64,000 nt of DNA from assembly GCA_002327985.1 (NCBI GenBank), contig DCVM01000181.1, positions 28,538-92,537 on the forward strand, given 5' to 3'. The DNA comes from Syntrophaceae bacterium UBA2188. GTDB taxonomy: Bacteria; Desulfobacterota; BSN033; UBA1163. The notes below the pieces were generated by a model. The model did no database searches. It was not told the DNA's origin and saw nothing but the letters and a program-made list of their open reading frames with translations. A program made the translations under genes and the position numbers. This document shows positions 1 through 8,532 of the stretch, one piece after another; within the stretch, counting starts at the first letter, position 1; each line of letters opens with the position of its first letter.

Positions 1-760
1 ACGAGAGGGGCCGGATGTGTGAGATCGGCTTTTTTTGGTTTTCCTCGGCATAGTGAAGAACCAGGGCTACGGCCTGGGCAGCCAAAGGTGCCTTCTGAAG
101 GATTGGAATCCGTTCATGCTCATTGAAAGACGAAATGGCATCGAATGTTGGATCCTCTAAATAGGTGACCAAAGCATTCTCAAAATTCTTTTTATATCCT
201 TCAAAACAGGGATGTTCCTGAAATCTCTTCAACGATAAGATTTCTTTGGGTTCATTTCGAAGGGCCTCATTGAGAAAGGGTTCAAACCCTGATACCTGGC
301 AGGCTTTCAATTCACCTGTCGAGATATCTAAAAAGGCAAGCCCGAAGACCTCTCCCTCCGCGCAGAATCCCATTAAATAATTATTTTCTCCTGTTCCTAA
401 TGGAAGGATGTCCGTCACCAGACCTGGTGTAAAAACCCTGACCACCTCTCTCTTCACAATCCCCTTTGCAAGCTTTGGGTCTTCGACCTGATCACAGAGA
501 GCGACTTTATATCCTTTCTGTAATAGCCTGGAGATATATGTTTCAGCCGCAAAATAGGGAACCCCGCAAAGGGGGACACTGTCTTTCTGGCCTTTATCTC
601 TTGAGGTTAATGCAATGTCCAGTTCTCGAGAACCGATACGGGCATCCTCAAAGAACATCTCATAGAAATCCCCCATCCGAAAGAAAAGAATGGCATCCGG
701 ATATTGACTCTTGATCTGGAGATATTGTTGGATCATGGGGGTCAAAGGTTTTGCCGTCAT
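1..760 (-). CDS. mutS: DNA mismatch repair protein MutS, N-terminal part (runs off the window edge)
   Basis: The reading frame starts at the ATG whose complement lies at 758-760 and stays open to base 1, giving about 253 residues; the rest of the gene is outside the window. The start of the protein has the MutS domain I pattern, with the mismatch-reading Phe-X-Glu motif visible as G-D-F-Y-E-M-F at residues 30-36, followed by domain II-like sequence. In the known family MutS binds mispaired bases in the cytosol and recruits MutL. No clear Shine-Dalgarno sequence precedes the ATG. It lies in the same direction as argC, 125 bases from it. Confidence 0.93.
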   Translation of the reverse strand, partial: MTAKPLTPMIQQYLQIKSQYPDAILFFRMGDFYEMFFEDARIGSRELDIALTSRDKGQKDSVPLCGVPYFAAETYISRLLQKGYKVALCDQVEDPKLAKGIVKREVVRVFTPGLVTDILPLGTGENNYLMGFCAEGEVFGLAFLDISTGELKACQVSGFEPFLNEALRNEPKEILSLKRFQEHPCFEGYKKNFENALVTYLEDPTFDAISSFNEHERIPILQKAPLAAQAVALVLHYAEENQKKPISHIRPLS

Positions 761-885
761 TTGGAAAATAATCTAACAGAATCTAAGAGGGATGTAAAAT
801 GGAAAGCGAAAAGTTTGGTGAAAGAAGGATCTCTTGTTTGAGGCTTTAAGATAGGGGTTGCTTTTGACGCGATGCGCCCTCCATC

Positions 886-1926
886 TTACGGAGCAAGCGG
901 TGACAATTGGAGGCCCATGGTTTCAGGGTATCCTAACATAATATTCATATTTTGGACCGCCTCCCCCGATGCGCCTTTGACCAAATTATCGATGGCCGTC
1001 ACGATGACCGCCCGGTCACCTTTCTCACTCACTGCCGCGCCGATATCACAAAAATTGGAACCCCTTACGTCCTTGGTATGAGGAAGCTTCCCTTTGGAAT
1101 AAATCCGGATGAAAGGCTCTCCTTGGTAATGATCCTGAAAGGCATGGAGTAGTTCCTCGGTCTTCATTTTTTTCATAAGATGGACATAAAGGGTGGACAA
1201 AATTCCCCGGTCCATGGGAATGAGATGGGGAACAAAGGTCACTCTGATCTCCTTCTGGGCGATTTGGCTCAATTCCTGTTCGATCTCAGGGGTGTGCCGA
1301 TGAGCAAAGATCTTGTAAGCCTTCACTCCCTCATTGACCTCGCAGAAGAGAGACTCCAGAACCACATCTCTGCCTGCACCGCTGACACCCGATTTCGAAT
1401 CCACAACAATACCCTCAAGGGAGATAAGCCCTTTCTTCACCAAGGGAATTAAACCGATTAATGCCCCCGTAGGATAACAACCTGGATTTCCAACAATCTT
1501 CGCTTTTTGAATCTTTTCCCGGTACAGCTCAGGCAAACCATAAACCGATTCTGGCAGTAAATCGGCCGCGGTATGTTTCTGGTACCACTTTTCATAGATA
1601 CCCGCATCTTTAAATCGAAAGTCTGCGCTCAGATCGATCACCCTCTTCCCTTGCCGATAAAATAATGGGACCGTCTCCATAGCGGTTTTATGAGGAACTG
1701 CTGTGAAAATAAAATCTGTTTTTTTTGAAATTTTTTCCACATCCAGTTCTTCACACTTCAAAGGAAGATGTTTCATCAGAGATGGGAAGACCTGATCAAT
1801 AGGAACTCCAGCATATTTCTGTGAGGTTAATGCTGTAATTTCGACCTCAGGGTGACGGGCCAATAAACGGAGAAGTTCCAGCCCCGTATACCCCGTTGCT
1901 CCAATGATTCCCACTTTCGTCTTCAT
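886..1926 (-). CDS. argC: N-acetyl-gamma-glutamyl-phosphate reductase
   Basis: The protein has 346 residues, the normal length for type 1 ArgC. It begins with a Rossmann NADP-binding motif (G-A-T-G-Y-T-G at residues 9-15) and carries the active-site G-N-P-G-C-Y-P-T-G motif with the catalytic cysteine at position 150. The family reduces N-acetylglutamyl phosphate to the semialdehyde, the third step of arginine synthesis, in the cytosol. A GAGGTG ribosome binding site lies just upstream of the ATG. No other arg gene is adjacent. It is probably cotranscribed with the ribosomal genes upstream only if the strong hairpin at 2030-2059 is read through. Confidence 0.95.
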   Translation of the reverse strand: MKTKVGIIGATGYTGLELLRLLARHPEVEITALTSQKYAGVPIDQVFPSLMKHLPLKCEELDVEKISKKTDFIFTAVPHKTAMETVPLFYRQGKRVIDLSADFRFKDAGIYEKWYQKHTAADLLPESVYGLPELYREKIQKAKIVGNPGCYPTGALIGLIPLVKKGLISLEGIVVDSKSGVSGAGRDVVLESLFCEVNEGVKAYKIFAHRHTPEIEQELSQIAQKEIRVTFVPHLIPMDRGILSTLYVHLMKKMKTEELLHAFQDHYQGEPFIRIYSKGKLPHTKDVRGSNFCDIGAAVSEKGDRAVIVTAIDNLVKGASGEAVQNMNIMLGYPETMGLQLSPLAP

Positions 1927-1944
1927 AAATCACCTCTTCACGGT

Positions 1945-2020
1945 TCCTTGAGTTCATGGGGTTTATGGAGTTCGTTGGGTTTACTCAGTTAACCCAAGAA
2001 ACCCAATCACCCAATAAGCC
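1945..2020. repeat. Intergenic direct/inverted short-word repeat (GGGTTT/AACCCA type)
   Basis: The gap between argC and rpsI holds repeated short words such as GGGTTTA, AACCCAA and ACCCAATCACCCAATAA, arranged as a loose inverted repeat. It looks like one of several dispersed intergenic repeat families in this window. No gene is visible here. Confidence 0.5.
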
Positions 2021-2029
2021 GATTAACAA

Positions 2030-2059
2030 AAAAAGGGAGGTACCATGACCTCCCTTTTT
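2030..2059 (-). terminator. Rho-independent terminator after rpsI
   Basis: A perfect 12-base inverted repeat (AAAAAGGGAGGT and ACCTCCCTTTTT) flanks a 6-base loop, with T-runs on both sides. It lies 25 bases after the rpsI stop in the direction of transcription, so it should end the rplM-rpsI transcript; it could act in both directions. Confidence 0.85.
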
Positions 2060-2083
2060 GCACCGATTCATTTGGTCATGGAA

Positions 2084-2473
2084 TTATCGCTTCGAGTATT
2101 GAGGTCTTCGTCTGGCTCCTCTTCTACCGTATTTCTTCCGCTCTTTGACTCTTGAATCCCTTGTGAGAAAACCAGCTTTTTTTAGAGCATCCTTAAGATC
2201 AGGATTGTATTGAAGAAGGGCTTTTGCAATGCCGTGGCGAATGGCAACGGATTGCCCGGAAATCCCTCCTCCATGAACATTCACGGTCACATCAAATTGA
2301 TTTCGGGTTCCTGTAATATCGAGGGGCTGAAGAATAACCATTTCGCAGGTTTCTCTCCCAAAATATTCTTTCAGGGCCCTCTCGTTGATCACAAACTTTC
2401 CTTCTCCAGGCTCAAGCCAAACCCTTGCAATCGATGTCTTTCTTTTCCCTGTCGCATAAATGGGCTCTTTCAC
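2084..2473 (-). CDS. rpsI: 30S ribosomal protein S9
   Basis: The 129-residue protein begins with a G-K-R-K-T-S-I-A-R-V motif and ends in the very basic tail R-R-G-A-R-R-R-P-Q-Y-S-K-R, both hallmarks of S9, whose C-terminus reaches the P-site tRNA in the ribosome. It follows rplM (L13), the standard bacterial pairing, but the usual tight spacing is opened to about 80 bases by a CT/GA-rich hairpin repeat. Confidence 0.98.
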   Translation of the reverse strand: MKEPIYATGKRKTSIARVWLEPGEGKFVINERALKEYFGRETCEMVILQPLDITGTRNQFDVTVNVHGGGISGQSVAIRHGIAKALLQYNPDLKDALKKAGFLTRDSRVKERKKYGRRGARRRPQYSKR

Positions 2474-2491
2474 GTTCTTTCACTCCTTTTT

Positions 2492-2541
2492 CACCCCCAC
2501 CCTCGCCCTCCCCCCTTGAGGGGGAGGGTGGGGAGGGGGGC
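2492..2541. repeat. CT/GA-rich hairpin repeat (family A) between rplM and rpsI
   Basis: The stretch is an imperfect palindrome in which a C/T-rich arm (CCCCCACCCTCGCCCTCCCC) is followed by its G/A-rich complement after a TTGA turn. The same kind of element recurs at 5690-5739, 23028-23078, 33346-33417, 55161-55208 and 55304-55345. Here it interrupts a ribosomal protein operon. Confidence 0.75.
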
Positions 2542-2553
2542 TATTATAATTTT

Positions 2554-2985
2554 TTATTTCGGTTCAAGCGGAATCGGCTTTTGAGCCTCGTGGGGGTGAT
2601 TCGGACCTGGATAGACCTTTAGCTTTCGAAGCATTTGACGGCCCAAACTATTTTTAGGAAGCATCCCTCTCACCGCCATCCTGATCATCTCAGTGGGTTT
2701 TTTCGCCAAGAGCTTTTCGGCATTGATCTCTTTAATTCCACCGGGATGACCCGTATGATGGTAATAGACCTTATCCTTCATTTTTTTGCCAGTGAGGATC
2801 ACCTTCCCTGCATTGACCAGAATGACAAAATCTCCTGTATCCATATGAGGGGTATAAGTGGGCTTGTTTTTCCCTTTCAATATTTTTGCCAACTCTGTGG
2901 CCAGTCTCCCCAAAACTTTCCCCTTGGCATCCACCAGATACCATTGAGGGTTTAATTCTTCTTTTTTAGCTTGATAGGTTTTCAT
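2554..2985 (-). CDS. rplM: 50S ribosomal protein L13
   Basis: The 143-residue product shows the L13 signature M-R-G-M-L-P-K-N-S-L-G-R and the ending V-Y-P-G-P-N-H-P-H-E-A-Q-K-P. L13 is an early-assembling 23S rRNA binding protein. It is the first gene of the rplM-rpsI pair, and a likely promoter lies directly upstream. Confidence 0.98.
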   Translation of the reverse strand: MKTYQAKKEELNPQWYLVDAKGKVLGRLATELAKILKGKNKPTYTPHMDTGDFVILVNAGKVILTGKKMKDKVYYHHTGHPGGIKEINAEKLLAKKPTEMIRMAVRGMLPKNSLGRQMLRKLKVYPGPNHPHEAQKPIPLEPK

Positions 2986-3006
2986 ATTATCCCGTCACAA
3001 AAGATT

Positions 3007-3032
3007 TAATATATTTCCTCGGGGGTTGTCAA
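3007..3032 (-). promoter_or_regulatory. Candidate sigma-70 promoter for rplM-rpsI
   Basis: On the minus strand a perfect TTGACA (complement of 3027-3032) is followed after about 15-17 bases by an AT-rich TATTAA/TTAAAT segment, about 25 bases before the rplM ATG. The spacing to the best -10 is slightly off, so the exact -10 is uncertain. Confidence 0.5.
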
Positions 3033-3048
3033 TAATCCCTCTCAACCA

Positions 3049-3960
3049 TCACCTTCTTCTTTTCAGGGTAATATGGTGATGCCATAATAGGACAGTTGGG
3101 CTGGCAATATAGATCGTTGAATAAGTGCCTGATATGAGTCCAATGATCATAGCCGTTGTAAAATCGTGAATGACCGGTCCTCCAAAAAAGAAAAGAATAA
3201 GGATCACCATCATGACCGTGCCTGAAGTTAATATCGTCCTTCCGAGAGTCTCGTTGATACTAACATTAAAGATCGTCTCTAATTTCTCTTTTCTCATCTT
3301 TTTGATATTCTCTCTGACCCGGTCAAAGATCACAATGGTATCGTTGATTGAGAAACCAATGATCGTCATGATCACAGCAAGAAGAGGCAATGAGAACTCT
3401 AAATCGAAAATAGAAATGGCGCCAAACGTGACAATAATATCGTGGATTAAAGCCACAATCCCCCCGAGGCCATAAGAGAATTGTCGAAACCGAAAACCAA
3501 CATAAATCAACATCCCTAAGAAAGAAAGTCCCATCGCCCATATGGCTTTTGTCTTTAAATCCTTCCCCACTTTTGGACCGACCACTTCGGCTCTGCGAAC
3601 TTCCAATATCTTGTCTTTAAATCTCCCCTGAAGGGAGGTTTGGATGGTCTTCGATATCTCTTCTAAATCCTCAGAGGCCTTTTCCACTCGAATCAAGAAT
3701 TCGTTTTCCTCTCCAAAATTCTGAACCATGGCATCTTTCAAACCCATGGCTCCCAGGGTGTTTCGCACTTCAGAGATGTCTACCGTTTGAGAAAATTTAA
3801 TCTGGAGTAGGATACCCCCCGCAAAATCGACTCCATATCTCAACCCGCCATGGAAAAAGATGGAACCGAGGCTGATAAGAATCGCTATCGCTGAAACCCA
3901 GACGGTAAATTTCCTCTTTCCAATAAAGTCGAAACGGGTATCCGGACGGATTAATTCCAT
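3049..3960 (-). CDS. secF: Protein translocase subunit SecF
   Basis: The 303-residue protein has an N-terminal membrane segment, a periplasmic loop with G-V-D-F-A-G-G, and five further membrane segments including the conserved F-S-I-N-D-T-I-V-I-F-D-R-V-R-E-N motif. SecF acts with SecD in the inner membrane, using the proton motive force to pull secreted proteins across. It starts 21 bases after secD ends, so the two are one operon. Confidence 0.97.
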   Translation of the reverse strand: MELIRPDTRFDFIGKRKFTVWVSAIAILISLGSIFFHGGLRYGVDFAGGILLQIKFSQTVDISEVRNTLGAMGLKDAMVQNFGEENEFLIRVEKASEDLEEISKTIQTSLQGRFKDKILEVRRAEVVGPKVGKDLKTKAIWAMGLSFLGMLIYVGFRFRQFSYGLGGIVALIHDIIVTFGAISIFDLEFSLPLLAVIMTIIGFSINDTIVIFDRVRENIKKMRKEKLETIFNVSINETLGRTILTSGTVMMVILILFFFGGPVIHDFTTAMIIGLISGTYSTIYIASPTVLLWHHHITLKRRR

Positions 3961-3981
3961 AAAAAAGATTCACCTCTGCAG

Positions 3982-5580
3982 TTAAATGCTCAGTTGCTTC
4001 ACCTTCACTTGAAGGGTTAGAAAATCGAAGACCCATCTCGTGATATAAACCGCCGTAAAAATGTTAGCCAAAATTCCAATGCACAGGGTGACTGCAAACC
4101 CTCTCACAGGACCTGTTCCGAATTGATAAAGGAGGATTCCTGCAATCAACGTGGTCAAATTTGAATCAATAATGGTTATAAAAGCCCGATGATAACCCTG
4201 ATCAATAGCCGCTCGAATGGTTTTTCCCCATCTCAATTCCTCCTTAATCCTTTCGTGAATCAAAATGTTGGCATCCACAGCCATTCCAACAGAAAGGACC
4301 AGGCCTGCAATGCCGGGAAGAGTGAGGGTGGCACGGAAAATAGCAAGGGCGGCTAAGATGAAAATGATATTAAGGAGGAGGGCCATATCGGCAATGACTC
4401 CTGCCGCGCGATAATAAAAAACCATGAAAAGGGCGACGAGGGCTGCGCTAATGAGTGTGGAGAGGATTCCCTTCCGGATAGAATCCTGTCCGAGGGAAGG
4501 CCCCACGGTCCTCTCCTCGATGATCTTTACCGGTGCGGGCAACGCTCCCGCCCTGAGGACAATCGCCAATTCATTGGCTTCATCCGTCGTAAAACGACCG
4601 GTGATTTGAGCCCTTCCCCCTGATATCCTTTCTTGGATGACCGGGGCGGAATAGACCGTATCATCCAAAATAATGGCCAATCTCTTTTTCACATTGGCCC
4701 CTGTGATCTGCTCAAATAATTTCGCTCCAATGTCATCAAACTCTAAAGCGATGTACGGTTCATGAAATTGTGACTCGAGGGCCACTCGGGCATCCTTGAG
4801 GACCTCACCGGTCATCAGGGTCTTCTCTTTTAAAAGATGAGGAACCTTTCTCACTCCTCCCGTCTTGGGGTCCACAACCCGTTGATAGAGAATGATATCC
4901 CCCTCAGGAACATTCCCCTTTAAGGCGGCCTCAAGATCTCCTTCCTCGTCCCAGAGTTTAAACTCTAATAGAGCGGTTCGCCCTATTAAACTTTTTGCTC
5001 TCTCTGGATCTTTGATCCCAGGGAGTTGAATCAGGATACGATCTGTGCCTTGAAGTGTAATCTCAGGTTCGGACACGCCAAATTGGTCGATTCGATTCCG
5101 GATGGTCTCTAAGGCTTGATCAATAGCACTCTTTTTAATCTGGTCTGCTTGCTTGCTATCCAGGACAAGAATTATTCTCCATATGCCTCCGCCAATCTCT
5201 GAGGCAGAGAGTTCATGCATAGCAGAATACCGTTCACTTAGAAGTTTCTCCCATTTCCCCTTTTCTCCTGAGACTTCCAGGACAATCTGATCCCCCTTCT
5301 CTCTCTCCACTTTTCCAGCAGGGATGCCCCGATCTCTTAAATCATCCTTCAGATTATTTTTTATCCTTTCGACATAACTCTCTACCGCCTTGTCTGCTTC
5401 CGCTTCAAGAATAAGGTGCATCCCCCCCTGTAAATCGAGTCCTAAGTGGATCTTATCGGCTGGAATAACTTTTGTATACCATGAAGGGAGTTGAGAAGTG
5501 ATGGTCGGGAGTAACAGGAGAATCGCAAAAAGAGTGATCGCCGCATAAAGGATAAATTTCCATCTTAAACTCTTTAACAT
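3982..5580 (-). CDS. secD: Protein translocase subunit SecD
   Basis: The protein has 532 residues, typical of SecD. It has one N-terminal membrane segment, a G-L-D-L-Q-G-G-M-H motif, a large periplasmic domain with a V-S-E-P-E segment, and a membrane bundle with A-V-D-A-N-I-L-I-H-E-R-I-K-E-E. Role: the SecDF motor for late protein export. An AGGAG site precedes the ATG. The small gene yajC, often placed just upstream of secD, is not present; an acyl-CoA synthetase lies there instead. Confidence 0.97.
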   Translation of the reverse strand: MLKSLRWKFILYAAITLFAILLLLPTITSQLPSWYTKVIPADKIHLGLDLQGGMHLILEAEADKAVESYVERIKNNLKDDLRDRGIPAGKVEREKGDQIVLEVSGEKGKWEKLLSERYSAMHELSASEIGGGIWRIILVLDSKQADQIKKSAIDQALETIRNRIDQFGVSEPEITLQGTDRILIQLPGIKDPERAKSLIGRTALLEFKLWDEEGDLEAALKGNVPEGDIILYQRVVDPKTGGVRKVPHLLKEKTLMTGEVLKDARVALESQFHEPYIALEFDDIGAKLFEQITGANVKKRLAIILDDTVYSAPVIQERISGGRAQITGRFTTDEANELAIVLRAGALPAPVKIIEERTVGPSLGQDSIRKGILSTLISAALVALFMVFYYRAAGVIADMALLLNIIFILAALAIFRATLTLPGIAGLVLSVGMAVDANILIHERIKEELRWGKTIRAAIDQGYHRAFITIIDSNLTTLIAGILLYQFGTGPVRGFAVTLCIGILANIFTAVYITRWVFDFLTLQVKVKQLSI

Positions 5581-5619
5581 CGAATAACGCTCCTATTTCT
5601 TCCCCTTGACAAAATGAAA

Positions 5620-5649
5620 CCAAGGGCCTTCCTGCACCCTTGGGTTTTT
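5620..5649. terminator. Hairpin terminator between the acyl-CoA synthetase gene and secD
   Basis: CCAAGGG and CCCTTGG form a 7-base stem with a 10-base loop, followed on the plus strand by GTTTTT and on the minus strand by TTTCATTTT. The flanking genes both run on the minus strand, so it probably ends the upstream synthetase transcript. Confidence 0.55.
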
Positions 5650-5689
5650 AAACATAGCCCATCAAGAAACATTTTGCAAGTAAAAATTA

Positions 5690-5739
5690 CCCCCCACCTT
5701 ATTCCTCCCCCACCAGCGGGAGGAGGAAAGGAGGGGGGC
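5690..5739. repeat. CT/GA-rich hairpin repeat (family A)
   Basis: A C-rich arm (CCCCCCACCTTATTCCTCCC) and a G/A-rich arm (GGGAGGAGGAAAGGAGGGGG) meet around CCACCAGC. It lies just after the acyl-CoA synthetase stop and matches the elements at 2492, 33346 and 55161 in style. Confidence 0.7.
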
Positions 5740-5766
5740 AAATTTTAAAGCTGAAATAAAGGACGG

Positions 5767-7344
5767 TTACTTCACATCACTCCATTTCCCATATTTTTCT
5801 CTTAAAATGCGATGGAGAATTTTTCCAGTGGGGGTCATGGGCATCTCTTCGTCCTTGATGAAATCCACTGTTTTGGGGATTTTGTATCCTGCAATCTTTC
5901 CCCTGCAATGGTCAATAAGCTCCTTTTCGGTCGCTGTCTTTCCCTGATGAAGGGTCACAATCGCCTTTACAGACTCCCCCCATTTTTCATGCGGAATCCC
6001 GATCACAGCCACATATTTTACCGCAGGATGGGATCCCAAAAGATTCTCTACTTCTGATGGGAAGATATTCTCGCCACCGCTAATGATCATATTCGCTTTT
6101 CTATCCACCAAGACATAGTATCCATCTGGATCCCGGCAAGCCATATCCCCTGCTGAGAACCACTCTCCTTGAAAAACGGACTTCGTTTTTTCCGGATCCT
6201 TCCAATATTCCTTAAACACATGGGGAGTCCGCGAATAAAGTTCTCCCACCTCCCCATCCGGTACCTCTTTACCATGTTCATCTAAAATCTTGATTCGATC
6301 GGATCCCCAGATCTCTCTACCAATGGAGCCCAACTTCTTAAATTGTTCTTCGGGTCTGAGGAGGGTTACAAGCCCTGCCTCGGTTGAACCGTAGGCTTCC
6401 CAGAGCTCTGCATTTTTGAAATAATCCATGATGGCCATTTTAGTATCTTTCCGGGCGGGTGCAGAAGAGATCAGGAGTTGTCGCATCGAACTTACATCAT
6501 ATTTCTTTTTAATTTCATCGGGTTGAGAAAGAATCATGATGTAATGGGTGGGGACAAGGGAAGTAAAGGTAATCTTCTCCTTTTGAATCGTTTTCAATAG
6601 ATCCTCTGGATCGAAGCTGACCATGTTGTAGACAAAAACCCTTGCACTACAATAGGTATAGGTAAATGAATAATAGATTGAATTGATGTGGCACATTGGC
6701 ATGACGAGCATGACGCAGTCATCCGGCCGGATGCCCGTATTCATTGCATTGAGAACATATTGGGCAAGATTGTTTTCATGAGTCCGGACAACCCCTTTGG
6801 GCTTGCCGGTAGTCCCTGAAGTATACATAAGATTCCAGACATCATCTCCATCGACCATTACATCGGGTTCATCGGGTGAGGCTTCTGCAATAATTTTTTC
6901 ATAAGACTGGTAGCCCTCAGGGGTCGGATCATCTCCCCAATAAACATAATTTTCCGGCGGGATGGAAGATAGTTTATTACGAAAGGAATTAACCGTTGGA
7001 ACAAAATCTTTTGAGACTAAAAAAGCTTTACATTCTGCATGGTTCACAACATATTCCATTTCAGGAGCTGCAAGACGAAACATAATTGGGACGGTGATAA
7101 GTCCAGCTTTTGCAGAGGCCGCATAAATCTCCATCCATTCGATACAATTGTATGCCAGGATAGCAAACCGATCTCCTTTTTTTAGTCCCATTTTTGTAAA
7201 GGCATTGGCTAACCGGCAGCTCCTGTCGTTCCATTCCTTGAAGGTCATCTTCCTGAACTTATCCCCTGCCCCTGGTTTATCAGGATATTGCGTTGCCATC
7301 ATCTTAAGAACTGTTCCCGCTGTAATCCATTTACTAATCGTCAT
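5767..7344 (-). CDS. AMP-forming acyl-CoA synthetase (ligase)
   Basis: The 525-residue protein belongs to the ANL adenylating family. The P-loop motif Y-T-S-G-T-T-G-K-P-K-G is near residue 172, the A-Y-G-S-T-E-A motif follows, and near the C-terminus are W-F-S-A-G-D, D-R-K-A-N-M-I-I-S-G-G-E-N and P-T-G-K-I-L with the catalytic lysine. The family activates carboxylic acids with ATP and joins them to CoA in the cytosol; the substrate cannot be read from sequence, but a fatty or aromatic acid is plausible. A GGGGTGG site lies upstream of the ATG. It is divergent from the lipoyl protein/Hdr operon, with a shared 200-base promoter region. Confidence 0.88.
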   Translation of the reverse strand: MTISKWITAGTVLKMMATQYPDKPGAGDKFRKMTFKEWNDRSCRLANAFTKMGLKKGDRFAILAYNCIEWMEIYAASAKAGLITVPIMFRLAAPEMEYVVNHAECKAFLVSKDFVPTVNSFRNKLSSIPPENYVYWGDDPTPEGYQSYEKIIAEASPDEPDVMVDGDDVWNLMYTSGTTGKPKGVVRTHENNLAQYVLNAMNTGIRPDDCVMLVMPMCHINSIYYSFTYTYCSARVFVYNMVSFDPEDLLKTIQKEKITFTSLVPTHYIMILSQPDEIKKKYDVSSMRQLLISSAPARKDTKMAIMDYFKNAELWEAYGSTEAGLVTLLRPEEQFKKLGSIGREIWGSDRIKILDEHGKEVPDGEVGELYSRTPHVFKEYWKDPEKTKSVFQGEWFSAGDMACRDPDGYYVLVDRKANMIISGGENIFPSEVENLLGSHPAVKYVAVIGIPHEKWGESVKAIVTLHQGKTATEKELIDHCRGKIAGYKIPKTVDFIKDEEMPMTPTGKILHRILREKYGKWSDVK

Positions 7345-7426
7345 AAATCCACCCCTTTCTTAATCCCAATTCTTCTTCCTAAAGAAAAGAAAACAGGGAT
7401 TAATAATTTCTTTTTGTGATTTTTTT

Positions 7427-7445
7427 TACATTCATTATCATTACG
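7427..7445. promoter_or_regulatory. Possible Fur-like operator between divergent genes
   Basis: The minus strand reads CGTAATGATAATGAATGTA, which by my count agrees with the classical 19-base Fur box at 13 positions. It sits between the acyl-CoA synthetase gene and the Fe-S-rich Hdr operon. AT-rich DNA can match by chance, so this is weak evidence. Confidence 0.3.
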
Positions 7446-7480
7446 AAATAATTTTGTCAAGGAGAAGTTTTAAAAAAGAC

Positions 7481-7509
7481 TTGTTATTCTATGGCTTTTA
7501 TAGTATATA
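7481..7509 (+). promoter_or_regulatory. Candidate sigma-70 promoter for the lipoyl-protein/Hdr operon
   Basis: TTGTTA at 7481-7486 and TATATA at 7504-7509 are separated by exactly 17 bases and lie 36 bases before the ATG of the lipoyl protein gene. This is the best promoter match in the divergent gap and probably drives the operon that runs to about 20.0 kb. Confidence 0.6.
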
Positions 7510-7545
7510 GGTAGGCATTTAAAAAAGAAAGGAGGATTGGAAAAA

Positions 7546-7965
7546 ATGGAAATCGAAGGATATAACTTTCCAGACGATTTATATTATCACAAAGAGCATT
7601 TTTGGGCTAAAGTTTCGGGCAATATTGTGATTATGGGCACAACTGATTTCGCCCAGAAATTAGCAGGTCAAATCGTATATATTGAATTACCATCTCCAGG
7701 TAAAAAGCTTGAACAGGGGAAACCTTGTGGCTCCTTGGAATCCGGTAAATGGGTAGGTAGGGTTTATGCCCCTGTCTCTGGAAAAGTGGAATCCACCAAC
7801 CAAGAACTTGAAGAGACTCCTGAATTAATTAATGAAAACCCTTATGAAAAAGGTTGGATATGTAAAATTAGTCCTTCCAATCTTCAAGAAGAGCTTAAGA
7901 ATTTGATGCAGGGAGAAAGTCTGGCGGAATTTATAAAGTCTGAAATCGTTCGAGTGAAAAAGTAA
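7546..7965 (+). CDS. GcvH-like lipoyl-carrier protein at the head of the Hdr operon
   Basis: The 139-residue protein has the GcvH/biotinyl-lipoyl fold, with H-E/H-F-W near residue 15-20 and a presumed lipoylated lysine at position 68 in E-S-G-K-W. True glycine cleavage H proteins usually have E-S-V-K-A, so this is a divergent branch. The ATG at 7546 is preferred over a TTG at 7537 because GGAGG (7531-7535) is 10 bases from the ATG and only 1 base from the TTG. No gcvT or gcvP lies nearby; instead hdrC follows 69 bases later. By analogy with lipoate-binding proteins linked to Hdr-like complexes, it may carry thiol or C1/sulfur groups for the complex; that role is inference. Confidence 0.8.
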   Translation: MEIEGYNFPDDLYYHKEHFWAKVSGNIVIMGTTDFAQKLAGQIVYIELPSPGKKLEQGKPCGSLESGKWVGRVYAPVSGKVESTNQELEETPELINENPYEKGWICKISPSNLQEELKNLMQGESLAEFIKSEIVRVKK

Positions 7966-8034
7966 GAGCAAAAAATAATCCTTCATTGAAAAATGATGAT
8001 GCCTATCTTATAAATAATTATACGCTCATCAATC

Positions 8035-8532
8035 ATGATTGATTCTAAGACATTTGATCCCAATTTTAAATTCCTCATCGCCTCGGAACCAGGCGGAGAG
8101 AATATCAACAAATGTTTTTCTTGCGGCACCTGTACGGCAGGATGCCCTGTGAGGGAAGTCACCGACCGTTATAACCCAAGAAGAATTATCCGAATGGCGA
8201 TCCTGGGAATGAAAAAAGAAGTCCTTTCAAGTGACTTTATCTGGTTATGTTCCTCTTGCTATACCTGTTACGAAAGATGTCCTCAAAATGTCAAAATTCC
8301 TGAACTGATGAACGCCATTAAAAATATTGCGGTGAAAGAAGGATATCTTCCTTCATCCATCAAGAGTCAATTGGATCTCCTCGCCTCCTTTGGCCGCCTC
8401 TTAGAGGTGACGGACTTTGAAAATGACAAAAGGAAGGATTCAGGTCTTCCACTCTTTCAAAGGCAGACCGAAGATGTGAAGAAGATCTTAATCAACCTGG
8501 GTCTCTATCGTGAAGAACAGGACAGAGGATAG
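8035..8532 (+). CDS. hdrC: Heterodisulfide reductase subunit C-like protein
   Basis: The 165-residue protein carries two [4Fe-4S] motifs, C-F-S-C-G-T-C-T-A-G-C-P at residues 27-38 and C-S-S-C-Y-T-C-Y-E-R-C-P at 72-83, followed by the helical P-E-L-M-N-A-I segment typical of HdrC. HdrC passes electrons from HdrA to HdrB in the cytosolic HdrABC complex. No Shine-Dalgarno sequence is obvious before the ATG at 8035. Its 3' end overlaps hdrB by 23 bases, which suggests translational coupling. Confidence 0.9.
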   Translation: MIDSKTFDPNFKFLIASEPGGENINKCFSCGTCTAGCPVREVTDRYNPRRIIRMAILGMKKEVLSSDFIWLCSSCYTCYERCPQNVKIPELMNAIKNIAVKEGYLPSSIKSQLDLLASFGRLLEVTDFENDKRKDSGLPLFQRQTEDVKKILINLGLYREEQDRG

